From assembly GCF_003194385.1 (NCBI RefSeq), contig NZ_LAPT01000003.1, forward strand, positions 37,312 through 101,311: 64,000 nucleotides of DNA. Reading direction: 5' to 3'. The first letter of the stretch is position 1. Each line of letters starts with the position of its first letter. Both the position numbers and the translations under genes were made by a program. The stretch is from Pokkaliibacter plantistimulans. GTDB taxonomy: Bacteria; Pseudomonadota; Gammaproteobacteria; Pseudomonadales; Balneatricaceae. Shown piece by piece: positions 54,708 to 63,993 of this stretch. A model generated the notes under the pieces. The model worked only from the letters and a program-made list of their open reading frames with translations, had not been told where the DNA came from and made no database searches.

Positions 54708-56489
54708 GTGAAAGACTATCGCTACCCTGAACAGGATATGCGTTTTGTGCTCGACGAACTGGTCGGCATTGAACGTCTGGCGGCCCTGCCGGGTCAGGAA
54801 GAACTGTCGGCAGAGCTGGTGTATGCCGTGCTGGAAGAGGCCGGGCGCTTCGCCAATGAGGTGCTGGCACCGCTCAACGAAGCGGGTGATCGGCATGGTG
54901 CGACCCTGGCGGACGGCGAGGTGACGACCGCGCCGGGATTTCGTGAAGCCTACCGCCAGTTTGCTGACGCCGGCTGGGTTGGCATGTCGGTGGACAGCGA
55001 AGTGGGCGGACAGGGGTTGCCCAACGTGCTGGGGACCGCCGTCAGCGAAATCTGGCAGAGTGCCAATCTGGCATTCTCACTCAATCCTCTGCTCAGTCAG
55101 GGGGCCATCGAAGCCCTGCATCATCATGCCAGTGCCGAGCTGCAGCAACGCTATCTGTTACCGCTGGTCAGTGGTCAGTGGACCGGCACCATGAACCTGA
55201 CCGAACCGGATGCCGGTTCTGATCTGGCGGCCATCAAGGCGCGTGCAGTGCCAAAGGATGACCATTACCTGATTACCGGCCAGAAGATCTTTATCACCTG
55301 GGGCGAGCATGACTGCACCGACAATATCGTCCATCTGGTGCTGGCACGCCTGCCTGATGCGCCTCCCGGCGTAAAGGGCATTTCTCTGTTTGTAGTGCCC
55401 AAATTCCTGCCGGATGAGGCAGACAACTACTGTATTCGCAACGATCTGCGTGCCGTGGCGCTGGAGCACAAGCTTGGTATTCACGGCAGCCCGACCTGCG
55501 TCATGAGCTATGGTGACAACGGCGGTGCGGTCGGTTATCTGGTTGGCGAGCCCCATCAGGGCATCATCTGTATGTTCACCATGATGAATCATGCCCGTCA
55601 GGGCGTTGGTCTGCAGGGGCTGGGCATTGCTGAACGGGCCTATCAGCAGGCAATGGCCTATGCTGCTGAGCGTGTGCAGGGTGTTGGCGCGGATCGCAAA
55701 ACCCGCGTCAGTATTAATCAGCACGCTGATGTGCAGCGTATGTTGCTGACCATGAAAGCTGCCACCGAAGCCATGCGGGCTCTGGCACTGACCGCCTCGG
55801 CGGAAGTGGACTTTAGCCGTTCCGGACAGCTGGCTGCCGAGCATCAGGCGCGTACCAGCCTGCTGACACCCATTGTCAAAGGCTGGATTACCGAGCTGGC
55901 GCAGGAGGTGACCTACCTCGGCGTACAGGTGCATGGCGGGATGGGCTTTATCGAAGAAACCGGCGCCGCCCAGCATTATCGCGATGCCCGTATCCTGACC
56001 ATCTATGAAGGCACCACGGGCATTCAGGCACTGGATCTGGTGGGGCGTAAATGCCAGAGCGATGGTGGTCAGGCGTTGCGTGCCCTGCATCTGGAAATGC
56101 AGGAAGACGTGGCGGTGATTCGTGACCGCTATCCCCGTCTTGCTGCTGAGGCAGACAGCTTTGCCGCTGCCTTGCAGGTGGCGCAGCAGGCCCGTGACTG
56201 GGTATTGAATAACAGTGCTGACAATGCCGCCGCGGTTCAGGCGGGCAGTGTGGCATTCATGATGCTGCAGGGCTACGTCACCGGTGGCTGGCTGTTGCTG
56301 AAATCGGCAGCCTGTGCACTGGAAGCCGCTGACGCTGAGCGCCTGGATACAGGTTTTGCTGAGCAGAAAGTGCAGACTGCCTGTTTCTTCAACCAGCAGT
56401 TGCTGCCGAGGGTATTTGGCCTGTGGCCGAGCATTGAGAAGGGGTATGCCTCGTTAGCGGCACTGGCCGCGACGCAGTTTCCCGCCTGA
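54708..56489 (+). CDS. Acyl-CoA dehydrogenase, DmdC-like long form (copy 2)
   Basis: 593 aa paralogue of the enzyme at 14.2 kb. The GTG at 54708, with CGAGAG seven bases upstream, begins VKDYRYPEQDMRFVLDEL, which aligns with the start of the other copy; an earlier in-frame ATG at 54540 would add 56 unrelated residues. FAD/substrate blocks MNLTEPDAGSDLA and ITGQKIFITWGEHD and the base motif YEGTTGIQALDLVGRK are intact. It lies in a lipid-linked region (DUF1302/1329) and ends at a strong terminator. Confidence 0.9.
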   Translation: MKDYRYPEQDMRFVLDELVGIERLAALPGQEELSAELVYAVLEEAGRFANEVLAPLNEAGDRHGATLADGEVTTAPGFREAYRQFADAGWVGMSVDSEVGGQGLPNVLGTAVSEIWQSANLAFSLNPLLSQGAIEALHHHASAELQQRYLLPLVSGQWTGTMNLTEPDAGSDLAAIKARAVPKDDHYLITGQKIFITWGEHDCTDNIVHLVLARLPDAPPGVKGISLFVVPKFLPDEADNYCIRNDLRAVALEHKLGIHGSPTCVMSYGDNGGAVGYLVGEPHQGIICMFTMMNHARQGVGLQGLGIAERAYQQAMAYAAERVQGVGADRKTRVSINQHADVQRMLLTMKAATEAMRALALTASAEVDFSRSGQLAAEHQARTSLLTPIVKGWITELAQEVTYLGVQVHGGMGFIEETGAAQHYRDARILTIYEGTTGIQALDLVGRKCQSDGGQALRALHLEMQEDVAVIRDRYPRLAAEADSFAAALQVAQQARDWVLNNSADNAAAVQAGSVAFMMLQGYVTGGWLLLKSAACALEAADAERLDTGFAEQKVQTACFFNQQLLPRVFGLWPSIEKGYASLAALAATQFPA

Positions 56490-56621
56490 TGATGCTCTTT
56501 ATCGACTCGCTATGCCGACGAGCCAAGGCGTAGCAAGTACCTTATCCTGCTTCCGGGATGGCCCCGGAGGCGGGTAACGGCTGTCGTAGTGACAGTCTTT
56601 CTCTGTGATCATTCCCGCATT

Positions 56622-56650
56622 CCGGGCCACCTCACCGGCCCGGCTTTTTC
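56622..56650 (+). terminator. Intrinsic terminator after acyl-CoA dehydrogenase copy 2
   Basis: CCGGGCC / GGCCCGG (56622-56628, 56637-56643) stem with an 8-nt loop is followed by CTTTTTCTTCC. It lies 130 bp after the stop. Confidence 0.8.
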
Positions 56651-56786
56651 TTCCTGCCTTCCTGCTGTTCGACGTTACCTGTGACGGTCGACGTTGCCTG
56701 TGCCATACACCACCGTTGAAGAAGCAGCTGCTCTGTTTGACTGACCAGCTGATAGCACATACTCACGTCCTGAGTGCTTACTGACT

Positions 56787-58847
56787 TCAGGGGTGAGCAG
56801 AGTGCCGGGCTTCGCTATTGACGATGACCGTGCGGTTACGGCCGCCGCGCTTGGCGTCGTACAAGGCGGTGTCGGCGCGCTCAAGCGCAGAGATAAAGTC
56901 TTCCCGCTCGGCGTTCCAGTCACTCAGGCCCAGGCTGACGGTCAGACGAATATGTTGTTCGTGGCAACGCACCCGCATCTTTTCCACCGCTTCTCGCAGG
57001 CGCTCGGCGACCACCCAGGCCTGCTGCATGTCGGTCTGGGTTAGCAGGATAACGAACTCCTCACCACCCCAGCGGCAGAAGATATCGGTTTCACGCAGAT
57101 GGGTATTGCACACCGCGGCAAACTCTTTCAGCACGATGTCGCCGCTGGCATGACCATAGTTGTCATTGATCAGCTTGAAGTGATCAATATCGGCGATCAT
57201 CACGCACAGGCTCTGGCCGTGACGTTTTGACCATGACTGCTCGCGGGCTGCCTGTTCTTCCATGGAACGGCGGTTGTAGAGGCCGGTCAGCGGATCCTTG
57301 GCGGCCATATCCTGCAGTTTCTGCTGCAGATACATACGTTCATTGACGTTTTCTACCAGCGCCACATAGGTGCTGTCTTCACCATTGATACGCACCGGGC
57401 TGATGTTCATCTGGGTCCAGATGATTTCGCCACCGGCGTTAAGAAAACGTTGCTGATGACTGAGCTTGTCGACAACACCATCGATCAGCGCCTGATAAGT
57501 ACGGCGGGTCGCATCGCGCTCTTTATGGTGGATCAGGTCAATCCATTGCCAGCGGGTGAGGTTTTCTTCGGGGAAGCCGATCATCTGGCAGAAGGCCGGG
57601 TTGACATCCAGGATGTGGCCATAGCGGTCAAGTTGCAGGATGCCGAGACTGGCATCTTCGAAGATCGCCCGAAAACGGGCTTCGCTGCGTTCCAGCTCAC
57701 GGGCCGCCTGATGGGTCTGGGTAACGTCGTGAATGATCAGATACAGCAGCGGCTCACCGGCAAGAATGATCTGGCCGGAGTTGATCTCCACCCGGCGAGT
57801 TACACCATTCCACAGTTTCTGCGTCACTTCACAGGGGTTGGCGCTGCCGATCAGCTGCAGGGTGCTGATACCACCCGCAGACAAGTTATCCAGCGTCAGA
57901 CGCAACAGATCTTTACCGGGGTAGGCATAGAACGCTATGGCCGCCTGATTCGCCATGACAATTTGGCCATTGAGCGGATTGACCAGCAGCTGGATGGCCC
58001 GGTTCTTTTCAAACAGGCTGTAGAAGTCCTGATGACCGCGCTTGATGTTGCGGTAAAAAACCAGCGCCAGCACAGCGAGAATGAGGGTCAGTACCAAGCT
58101 CAGGCCCAGCGCCTTGTACAGGTTGTTGTAGGGCGGGGCGAGAGCAGACCAGAGCAGGCGGGTGGGTTGCGATGTGTTGAGCTGAATGCTTTGAGTGGCG
58201 TCCGGCTCGGTACCACTGCTCAGTCGCAGCTGGCTGAAGCCGTAGTTGCTGGCCATGTTGGCCAGATAGCCGTTATCCAGCAGACGCCAGAACACCAGAT
58301 AGCTGAGGTGTTCGCAGCTGGCCTCGAAGGTATTGGGTACCACGGGGGCGGCCGACAGCATGATGGTTTGTCCGGCTGCAGTGAGGAAGTCACTGCTGGC
58401 CGACTGCTGCAGGCTGCTCAGACGGGTGTCAGGCGTACAGCTGATCTGATGCTGACGCACGAAGTCCCGCACTTGCAGCAACTGCTCGGCAGTCAGGGGC
58501 TGCAGGCTGTTATTGAAACGCTCGGTGAAGTCCGGCGCCAGTATCAGAATGCCACTCATGTCGTTGGTGCTGATGGTGTCTGCACCGAAGGTGGACTCCA
58601 GCCACGAAGGATCCAGCTCCGACAGCTGCATCTGGCGAAAGGCGTCATCCCAGGAGGAGTGGTCGTACAGGGCGCGGGTCAGCTCACGCTTTTCATTGTT
58701 GAGCGCCGCCTGCAGCAGTGTCTGTTTGGATTGCCGGTACTCATCCTGCATCATGCTGCGCGATCCCAGCAATAGCACCAGCATCAGCAGCAGAAAGCTC
58801 AGAGCAATACTGAAAAAAACAGCGACGGCCCGACGAAATGGAAGCAT
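56787..58847 (-). CDS. CHASE4-PAS-GGDEF diguanylate cyclase
   Basis: 686 aa membrane-bound enzyme. First transmembrane helix about 10-29 (FFSIALSFLLLMLVLLLGS), periplasmic CHASE4-type sensor about 40-235 (with LYDHSSWDDAF), second helix about 247-268, two PAS domains (about 280-385 and 395-505) and a C-terminal GGDEF domain with RWGGEEFVILL, an accepted active variant, so it should make c-di-GMP. ATG 58847 has AGGA at a somewhat long distance. It is upstream of, and transcribed towards, the dehydrogenase terminator region. Confidence 0.92.
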   Translation of the reverse strand: MLPFRRAVAVFFSIALSFLLLMLVLLLGSRSMMQDEYRQSKQTLLQAALNNEKRELTRALYDHSSWDDAFRQMQLSELDPSWLESTFGADTISTNDMSGILILAPDFTERFNNSLQPLTAEQLLQVRDFVRQHQISCTPDTRLSSLQQSASSDFLTAAGQTIMLSAAPVVPNTFEASCEHLSYLVFWRLLDNGYLANMASNYGFSQLRLSSGTEPDATQSIQLNTSQPTRLLWSALAPPYNNLYKALGLSLVLTLILAVLALVFYRNIKRGHQDFYSLFEKNRAIQLLVNPLNGQIVMANQAAIAFYAYPGKDLLRLTLDNLSAGGISTLQLIGSANPCEVTQKLWNGVTRRVEINSGQIILAGEPLLYLIIHDVTQTHQAARELERSEARFRAIFEDASLGILQLDRYGHILDVNPAFCQMIGFPEENLTRWQWIDLIHHKERDATRRTYQALIDGVVDKLSHQQRFLNAGGEIIWTQMNISPVRINGEDSTYVALVENVNERMYLQQKLQDMAAKDPLTGLYNRRSMEEQAAREQSWSKRHGQSLCVMIADIDHFKLINDNYGHASGDIVLKEFAAVCNTHLRETDIFCRWGGEEFVILLTQTDMQQAWVVAERLREAVEKMRVRCHEQHIRLTVSLGLSDWNAEREDFISALERADTALYDAKRGGRNRTVIVNSEARHSAHP

Positions 58848-58911
58848 CTTGATATGTTGTCCTCAGAAGACCGGCGGTTATTGCAACAGAGTACGATGAC
58901 AGAACACGTTC

Positions 58912-59481
58912 TTAACTATTTCTCACCCTGACCGGGCGCAAGGTGGCCATCGGCAGCGGCTCCACTTCCTGCATGGTGTGGCGCGCACGCTGCACCAGCT
59001 GGCGATAATCCTGATCCGCTCGCTGCTGAAGCTCCAGTGTGGCCAGCGACACTCTGCCACAGGGAATGGCGGGGTGGCCGGCCAGCAGTTGATTGGGTTG
59101 ACCACTGAAGTTGGCCTCGACCACCGAGCCTGGCGACACCATGCTTTGTTCGGCAATGACCGCCCCGTCCAGCACCACTGCGCCCATGCCAACAAAGGCA
59201 CGACGGCCAACCTGACAGTTGCACAGGGTGGCGCCCGCAGCGATGTGGGTATCTTCTTCCACCAGCGTCCGGCGTCCGGCGGTGGAGTGCAGCACACAGT
59301 TGTCCTGCACGTGACTGCCGGAACGTATCTCCACTGTGCCCAGATCACCCCGCAGCGACGTCAGCGGGCCGATATAGCAGTTCCCACCGATATACACATC
59401 GCCAATCAACACCGCACTGGGGTGAATAAAGGCACTGGGGTCGACGACCGGGATTAACCCATCAAATGCGAATACGGGCAT
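58912..59481 (-). CDS. Gamma-carbonic-anhydrase/PaaY-like left-handed beta-helix protein
   Basis: 189 aa hexapeptide-repeat protein close to PaaY/CaiE in layout: opening IPVVDPSAFIHPSAVLIGDV, LRGDLG and GQPNQLLAGHP near the end. The first zinc-ligand His is kept (H65 in NCVLHS) but the other two are lost: the family HIGHGAVLHGC reads HIAAGATLCNC here (Ala82 and Cys87). So it cannot bind zinc in the usual way, and carbonic-anhydrase or thioesterase activity is doubtful; it may be a structural or altered-specificity form. AGGA lies eight bases before the ATG. No neighbouring phenylacetate genes. Confidence 0.85.
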   Translation of the reverse strand: MPVFAFDGLIPVVDPSAFIHPSAVLIGDVYIGGNCYIGPLTSLRGDLGTVEIRSGSHVQDNCVLHSTAGRRTLVEEDTHIAAGATLCNCQVGRRAFVGMGAVVLDGAVIAEQSMVSPGSVVEANFSGQPNQLLAGHPAIPCGRVSLATLELQQRADQDYRQLVQRARHTMQEVEPLPMATLRPVRVRNS

Positions 59482-60034
59482 GACGTGATTCCTGTGCTAG
59501 ACCCCGGGGGTGACGATAACGACAGCTCCCATGATGCAGGACAAGCTCTCTGGCCGTGGCTGGCGGTAAGCTAATCCGATTCAGTTGGTCGCCGTCGCCG
59601 GAATATTCGCCCTGGTGGTGGCAGCGCCGTGCGGCTGACCGTCATCCAGCAGTATTTTGCTGTGCCAAGTATAGTCTCAGTGGCGTAAGGATGGGACCGT
59701 CAGGGCGCCAAATGGCGAGAAAAAGTCAGCATGTTGCCCGGCCTGTTGCCGCTCTCGTCGGCACAGCACCATCGCGCCGCGATGGCTGTGCAAAGGCGGC
59801 GCTGCTTGCTCTGGCGGGGGCGCAGAGATGGTCTGGGGCAACGGTTGCTGCAGTCGCTTTGTCATCCCGGCAGCAGGTTGTCAGGCGGCCGTGATCTTTC
59901 CCTACTACAGTACATAATCAACAAGAAATGGACTGCATGATTGAACCTGCATTGAGGGGCATCGGCGTGATGGCGGCAGGTAGCGCAAGCGTATCTTGCC
60001 AGTCGCTGAGGGCCAGACCGTCTGAGGAGCAATG
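59482..60034. other. Gene-free interval between beta-helix gene and CBS-GGDEF-EAL gene
   Basis: About 550 bp between divergent genes. Plus-strand frames at 59556-59894 are Arg/Ala-rich with no family likeness and are not called. Both promoters should lie here; none was pinned down. Confidence 0.45.
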
Positions 60035-62581
60035 ATGAACAGTCACAGGGAGACACTTTCAGTGAATATGGATACGGAACTGCCCGAAGCCGAGTTGTAC
60101 AGTGTTGAAGTGTGGCGTCTGTTGCATTCGCCGCTGCAGATCTGTAGCCCTGAGCAGAGCCTGCAGCAGGTGATCCGGCGCATGTTCGAGTCGCGCAGCA
60201 GTGCCATGGTGATTATGGATGCGGGCCAGCTGCAGGGTATCTGGACCGAGCGGGACGCCAGCCATCTCAGTCAGCGCCCGGATGCCCTGGACGATCCCAT
60301 CCGGCTGCACATGAGTACCCCCGTCAAGACCCTGCCACGCAGTGCTACCCTGCGCGAGGCCGGCGTGGTGATGCAGCGCGAGCGAGTGCGCCATCTGGTG
60401 GTGGTGGATGAACAGCAGCTGCCTATCGGTTTATTCAGCCTCAGTGACCTGATTCGCCATCAGGGCGTCGAGTACTACCTGGCCCTGCGTGATGTCGACA
60501 GTGCCATCACCCGCCTGCCACTGGTGATGGCAGCTACCACGCCGGCCATTGATGCCTTCCGTCTGATGTACTCGCAGCTGCGTGACGCCATGCTGGTGGA
60601 GTTTACCGATGGTGCGATGGGCATTGCCACCGAACATGACTGGGTGCGGCTACTGGTGGATGGTGGGATGCAGCGGCCGATCGGTGAGCTGATTCCGCGG
60701 CAGGTGGAAACGGTGGCCTCAGGGACACCACTGCTGATGGCCCGTAATCTGATGGAAAGCCGGGGCTTCCGACATGTTGGCATCACTACCGCCAGCGGGC
60801 AGGTCAAGGCAATTCTGTCTTACGGCGATATTCTCAGCAGCATTGAATACACCTACGTCAATCGGCTGCAGTCAGCACTGGATCAGCGTAATCAGGCCCT
60901 GCGCGAATCCATGGAGCATCTGCGTCTTGCGCAGAAGGTGATTGAAGCCTCACTGGATGCCATCATCGTCACCGATGCTGATGGCATCATCCGTTCGGTC
61001 AATCCCAGTTTCAGTGCTGTCACCGGCTACTCGGCCGAAGAAGCCATCGGTCGTTCACCATCGCTGCTGAGCTCCGGTCGCCATGATCAGGCGTTCTACG
61101 ATGAAATGTGGTCGACCCTGCGCAGCAAGGGCAGCTGGCAGGGCGAAATCTGGAACAAACGCAAAAACGGTCAGGTGTTCCCCGAATGGATCACCATCAC
61201 GGCTATCACCGACGAGCTGGGGGAGGTCAAGCAGTATGCGGCCATCTTCAGTGACATCTCCGACCGCAAGCAGCGTGAAGAGCAGATTAAGCGACTGGCC
61301 TACTTTGACGAACTGACCGGGTTGGCCAACCGTCGCCTGTTTCAGGACCGGCTGGAACGGGCGATTGCCAATGCCCATCGCCATCAGCACCGGCTGGGTG
61401 TGTTCTTCCTCGATCTGGACATGTTCAAGCGCATCAATGACAGCCTGGGCCACAGTGTCGGTGATCAGGTACTCAAGCTGGTGGCCGAGCGGCTGCAGGG
61501 TTGTCTGCGGGAGGGCGATACTGCCGCGCGTCTGGGCGGTGATGAATTTACCGTGCTGGTGCCCGAGGTGGCCTCCGACTACGAGCTGGAAGGGCTGGCC
61601 AGCCGCCTGCTGAAAGTCCTGTCGGTGCCGCTGCAGGTGGGCGAGCACGAACTGCATATTTCCACCAGCATTGGCATTGCCTGCTATCCCGATGACGGTG
61701 ACAGTGTCGAGCTGCTGCTCAAGCGTGCCGACACCGCCATGTACCGCTCCAAGGACGATGGCCGCAACAGCTACAACCTGTTCCGCCGGCCACTGGAGGA
61801 GGAGTCCCATGCGCGTCTGAATATGGAGTCTGAGCTGCGCACCGCGTTGAAGCAGGGTGAGTTTCGTTTGTTCTTTCAGCCACGCATCAGCCTCGACAGC
61901 AACGAGGTGACCGGCTTCGAGGCGCTGATTCGCTGGCCTTGCCCTCAGGGCATGATCTCTCCCGGGCAGTTCCTGCCTCTGGCTCAGCAGCTGGGGCTGA
62001 TGCCCAATATTACCCAGTGGGTACTGAACGAGGCGTGTCGACAGTTGCGTGCCTGGCAGAAGGAAGGGCGGCGGGTGGTGCCGGTGGCGATCAATCTGTC
62101 GGTCGCCGATCTGCACGGCAGCAGTCTGGTGCACAGTATTCAGCGGGCGCTGGATCATTATCATCTGGCGCCGGAGTTACTGGAGATCGAGATTACCGAG
62201 AACAGTTTCATCCCGGAAAAGTCGACGCTGGCACTGCAACGTCTGCACGCTCTGCGCAATCTGGGTCTGGGGATCGCTATCGATGACTTTGGCACCGGCT
62301 ACTCCTGCCTGAGCTATCTCAAGCGCCTGCCGCTGGATTACCTGAAAATTGATGCCAGCTTTGTCCGTGGTCTGCCTGCTGATGATAACGACGTGCAGCT
62401 CACCACCTCGCTGATCAATCTGGCCCATGGTCTGGGCCTGAAGGTGATTGCTGAAGGCGTGGAGCGCCAGCAGCAGCGAGATTTTCTGCTGGCGGCGCAA
62501 TGTGATGAAGTGCAGGGCTTCTGGTTCTCCGAACCGCTGCCCAGTGAGCAGGCGGTGGCGTGGCTGCCGTTACGGCGCTGA
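60035..62581 (+). CDS. Four-CBS PAS-GGDEF-EAL cyclic-di-GMP enzyme
   Basis: 848 aa, soluble. Two Bateman modules (four CBS domains, about 30-90, 95-145, 155-205 and 220-280) that could bind adenine nucleotides, then PAS (about 305-420), GGDEF with intact RLGGDEFTVLV (about 500) and EAL with FEALIRWPC, EITENSF, DDFGTGYSCLSYL and EGVERQ. Both catalytic motifs look intact. ATG 60035 has AGGAG five bases upstream; 60032 is only two bases from it. It converges on dinB with a 36-bp gap. Confidence 0.92.
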   Translation: MNSHRETLSVNMDTELPEAELYSVEVWRLLHSPLQICSPEQSLQQVIRRMFESRSSAMVIMDAGQLQGIWTERDASHLSQRPDALDDPIRLHMSTPVKTLPRSATLREAGVVMQRERVRHLVVVDEQQLPIGLFSLSDLIRHQGVEYYLALRDVDSAITRLPLVMAATTPAIDAFRLMYSQLRDAMLVEFTDGAMGIATEHDWVRLLVDGGMQRPIGELIPRQVETVASGTPLLMARNLMESRGFRHVGITTASGQVKAILSYGDILSSIEYTYVNRLQSALDQRNQALRESMEHLRLAQKVIEASLDAIIVTDADGIIRSVNPSFSAVTGYSAEEAIGRSPSLLSSGRHDQAFYDEMWSTLRSKGSWQGEIWNKRKNGQVFPEWITITAITDELGEVKQYAAIFSDISDRKQREEQIKRLAYFDELTGLANRRLFQDRLERAIANAHRHQHRLGVFFLDLDMFKRINDSLGHSVGDQVLKLVAERLQGCLREGDTAARLGGDEFTVLVPEVASDYELEGLASRLLKVLSVPLQVGEHELHISTSIGIACYPDDGDSVELLLKRADTAMYRSKDDGRNSYNLFRRPLEEESHARLNMESELRTALKQGEFRLFFQPRISLDSNEVTGFEALIRWPCPQGMISPGQFLPLAQQLGLMPNITQWVLNEACRQLRAWQKEGRRVVPVAINLSVADLHGSSLVHSIQRALDHYHLAPELLEIEITENSFIPEKSTLALQRLHALRNLGLGIAIDDFGTGYSCLSYLKRLPLDYLKIDASFVRGLPADDNDVQLTTSLINLAHGLGLKVIAEGVERQQQRDFLLAAQCDEVQGFWFSEPLPSEQAVAWLPLRR

Positions 62582-62617
62582 AGGGAACGTCAGCCGCTGA
62601 GGATGGTCGCACGGCCT

Positions 62618-63712
62618 TTACCAGACCAGACTTAACTGCTGCGGCTGCTGAGTGGTCGCAGCAGTCTTCAGCCTGACGCCAACGCCGATCAGACGGACTG
62701 GTCGCTGGCCACGTTGCCAGGCCGCTGTCAGCAGACTGGCATAATCACTGTCGGGCCGCTGCAGATGGCGTTCCACGGTGGTCTGTTGAAAATCGTGGAA
62801 TTTCATCTTCACCACTCGTCCCTGAATCTGCTCCAGCAGCTGGCGGCGGGCCAGACGCTGTTGCAGTTCCTCCTCCAGTCGTGGCAACTGCGCCAGGCAG
62901 CTGGCCAGGTCGCGCAGGTCCTGATCGTAGGTATGCTCGACGCTCAGTGATAAGCGTTCCTCGCGCGCTTCTACCGGGCGCTGATCCTCTCCGCGGCTGA
63001 GGCGAAAGAGCTGCTGGCCGAAGCGTCCGAAGCGTTCCTGCAGCTGCTGCTGTGACCAGCCTTGCACGTCGGCACAGGTGTAGAGACCAAGCTCGTGCAT
63101 GCGCGCGGCGGTCACTTTGCCGACGCCCCAGATTTTCTCTACCGGCAGTGGCAGCACAAAGCTTTCCACCTCATGGGGAGGGATGACTTTCATGCCGTCT
63201 GGCTTGTGCCAGTCGCTGGCAATTTTGGCCAGAAACTTGTTCGGCGCCACCCCGGCGGAGACGGTAATGCCCAGCTCGTTACGCACCCGTTCGCGGATAT
63301 GGCTGGCAATACGGGTGGCACTGCCCTGAAAGGCGTCGCTGCTACTGACATCGATAAAGGCCTCATCCAGCGACAGGGGCTCAACGTGATCACTGAACTG
63401 CGCCAGAATGGCCATGAAGGCCCGGCTGACATCACGGTACTTGGTCATGTTGCCCGGAATCAGGGTGAGATTGGGGCACAGTCGCAGCGCGTGGGAGGAC
63501 GGCATTGCCGAACGCACGCCAAACGTGCGGGCCGGGTAGTTGCAGGTGGCGATGACTCCGCGCTTGTCCGGGCGGCCGCCAATGGCCAGCGGAATATCGC
63601 GGTAGGGCGGATGGTCACGCATCTCCACGGCGGCATAGAAGCAGTCGCAGTCAAAATGAATGATCTTGCGCTGGTGCTGAGCTGGAACGGCTGAATCGTT
63701 ATCGACAGACAT
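62618..63712 (-). CDS. dinB: DNA polymerase IV (Y-family)
   Basis: 364 aa error-prone translesion polymerase. Catalytic-site motifs FDCDCFYAAVEMRD (about 20-33) and SLDEAFIDVS (about 113-122) hold the metal-binding carboxylates; the helix-hairpin-helix region follows in KIWGVGKVTAARMHELG, and the little-finger domain completes the protein. ATG 63712 (MSVDND) is preferred; a GTG at 63745 would add 11 residues. It is usually part of the SOS response, but no LexA box was identified upstream. Confidence 0.93.
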   Translation of the reverse strand: MSVDNDSAVPAQHQRKIIHFDCDCFYAAVEMRDHPPYRDIPLAIGGRPDKRGVIATCNYPARTFGVRSAMPSSHALRLCPNLTLIPGNMTKYRDVSRAFMAILAQFSDHVEPLSLDEAFIDVSSSDAFQGSATRIASHIRERVRNELGITVSAGVAPNKFLAKIASDWHKPDGMKVIPPHEVESFVLPLPVEKIWGVGKVTAARMHELGLYTCADVQGWSQQQLQERFGRFGQQLFRLSRGEDQRPVEAREERLSLSVEHTYDQDLRDLASCLAQLPRLEEELQQRLARRQLLEQIQGRVVKMKFHDFQQTTVERHLQRPDSDYASLLTAAWQRGQRPVRLIGVGVRLKTAATTQQPQQLSLVW

Positions 63713-63766
63713 AGTGCTGACCGCTGTGGTCTGGAACGTATTCACGATCTTGCGAGCTAACAGGTC

Positions 63767-63894
63767 GTTGAAAATCTATCTGCGTTGCCGAATACCGCGT
63801 CAAAAACAGGCTCAAAATGCTCATTTAGTTCACTAAACTCCGCTTTTTCGCCTGTTTTTTCCTTGTCTCGGCGGCCTCGATAACGTTTTTCAAC
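63767..63894. repeat. 128-bp symmetric imperfect palindrome (MITE/REP-like)
   Basis: Outer ends GTTGAAAA (63767-63774) and TTTTCAAC (63887-63894), inner AAAAACAGGC (63802-63811) / GCCTGTTTTT (63850-63859), and a central TTTAGTTCACTAAA (63824-63837) all share one symmetry axis at 63830/63831. A further GTTGAAAA-containing block lies in reverse orientation at 63956-63993. The family was not identified. Confidence 0.75.
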
Positions 63895-63955
63895 AGCCTG
63901 CTAAAGCCGGACAGGGCGAAAAATGCTGAGGAAGCGGCCTTTACCTGATGTAAAT

Positions 63956-63993
63956 GAGCATTCCGAAGGTCTTTTCAACGCGCTGTGGCCGAT
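63956..63993. repeat. Dispersed repeat block matched at 34451-34488
   Basis: The reverse complement of this block agrees with 34451-34488 at 31 of 38 positions, including runs ATCGGCCACA and GTTGAAAAGA. It adjoins the 128-bp palindrome and probably continues past the window end. Confidence 0.6.

Noticed and set aside
57450..58775. 441-codon plus-strand frame opposite the CHASE4-GGDEF gene
   Set aside because: Antisense shadow; the minus-strand gene has clear domains.
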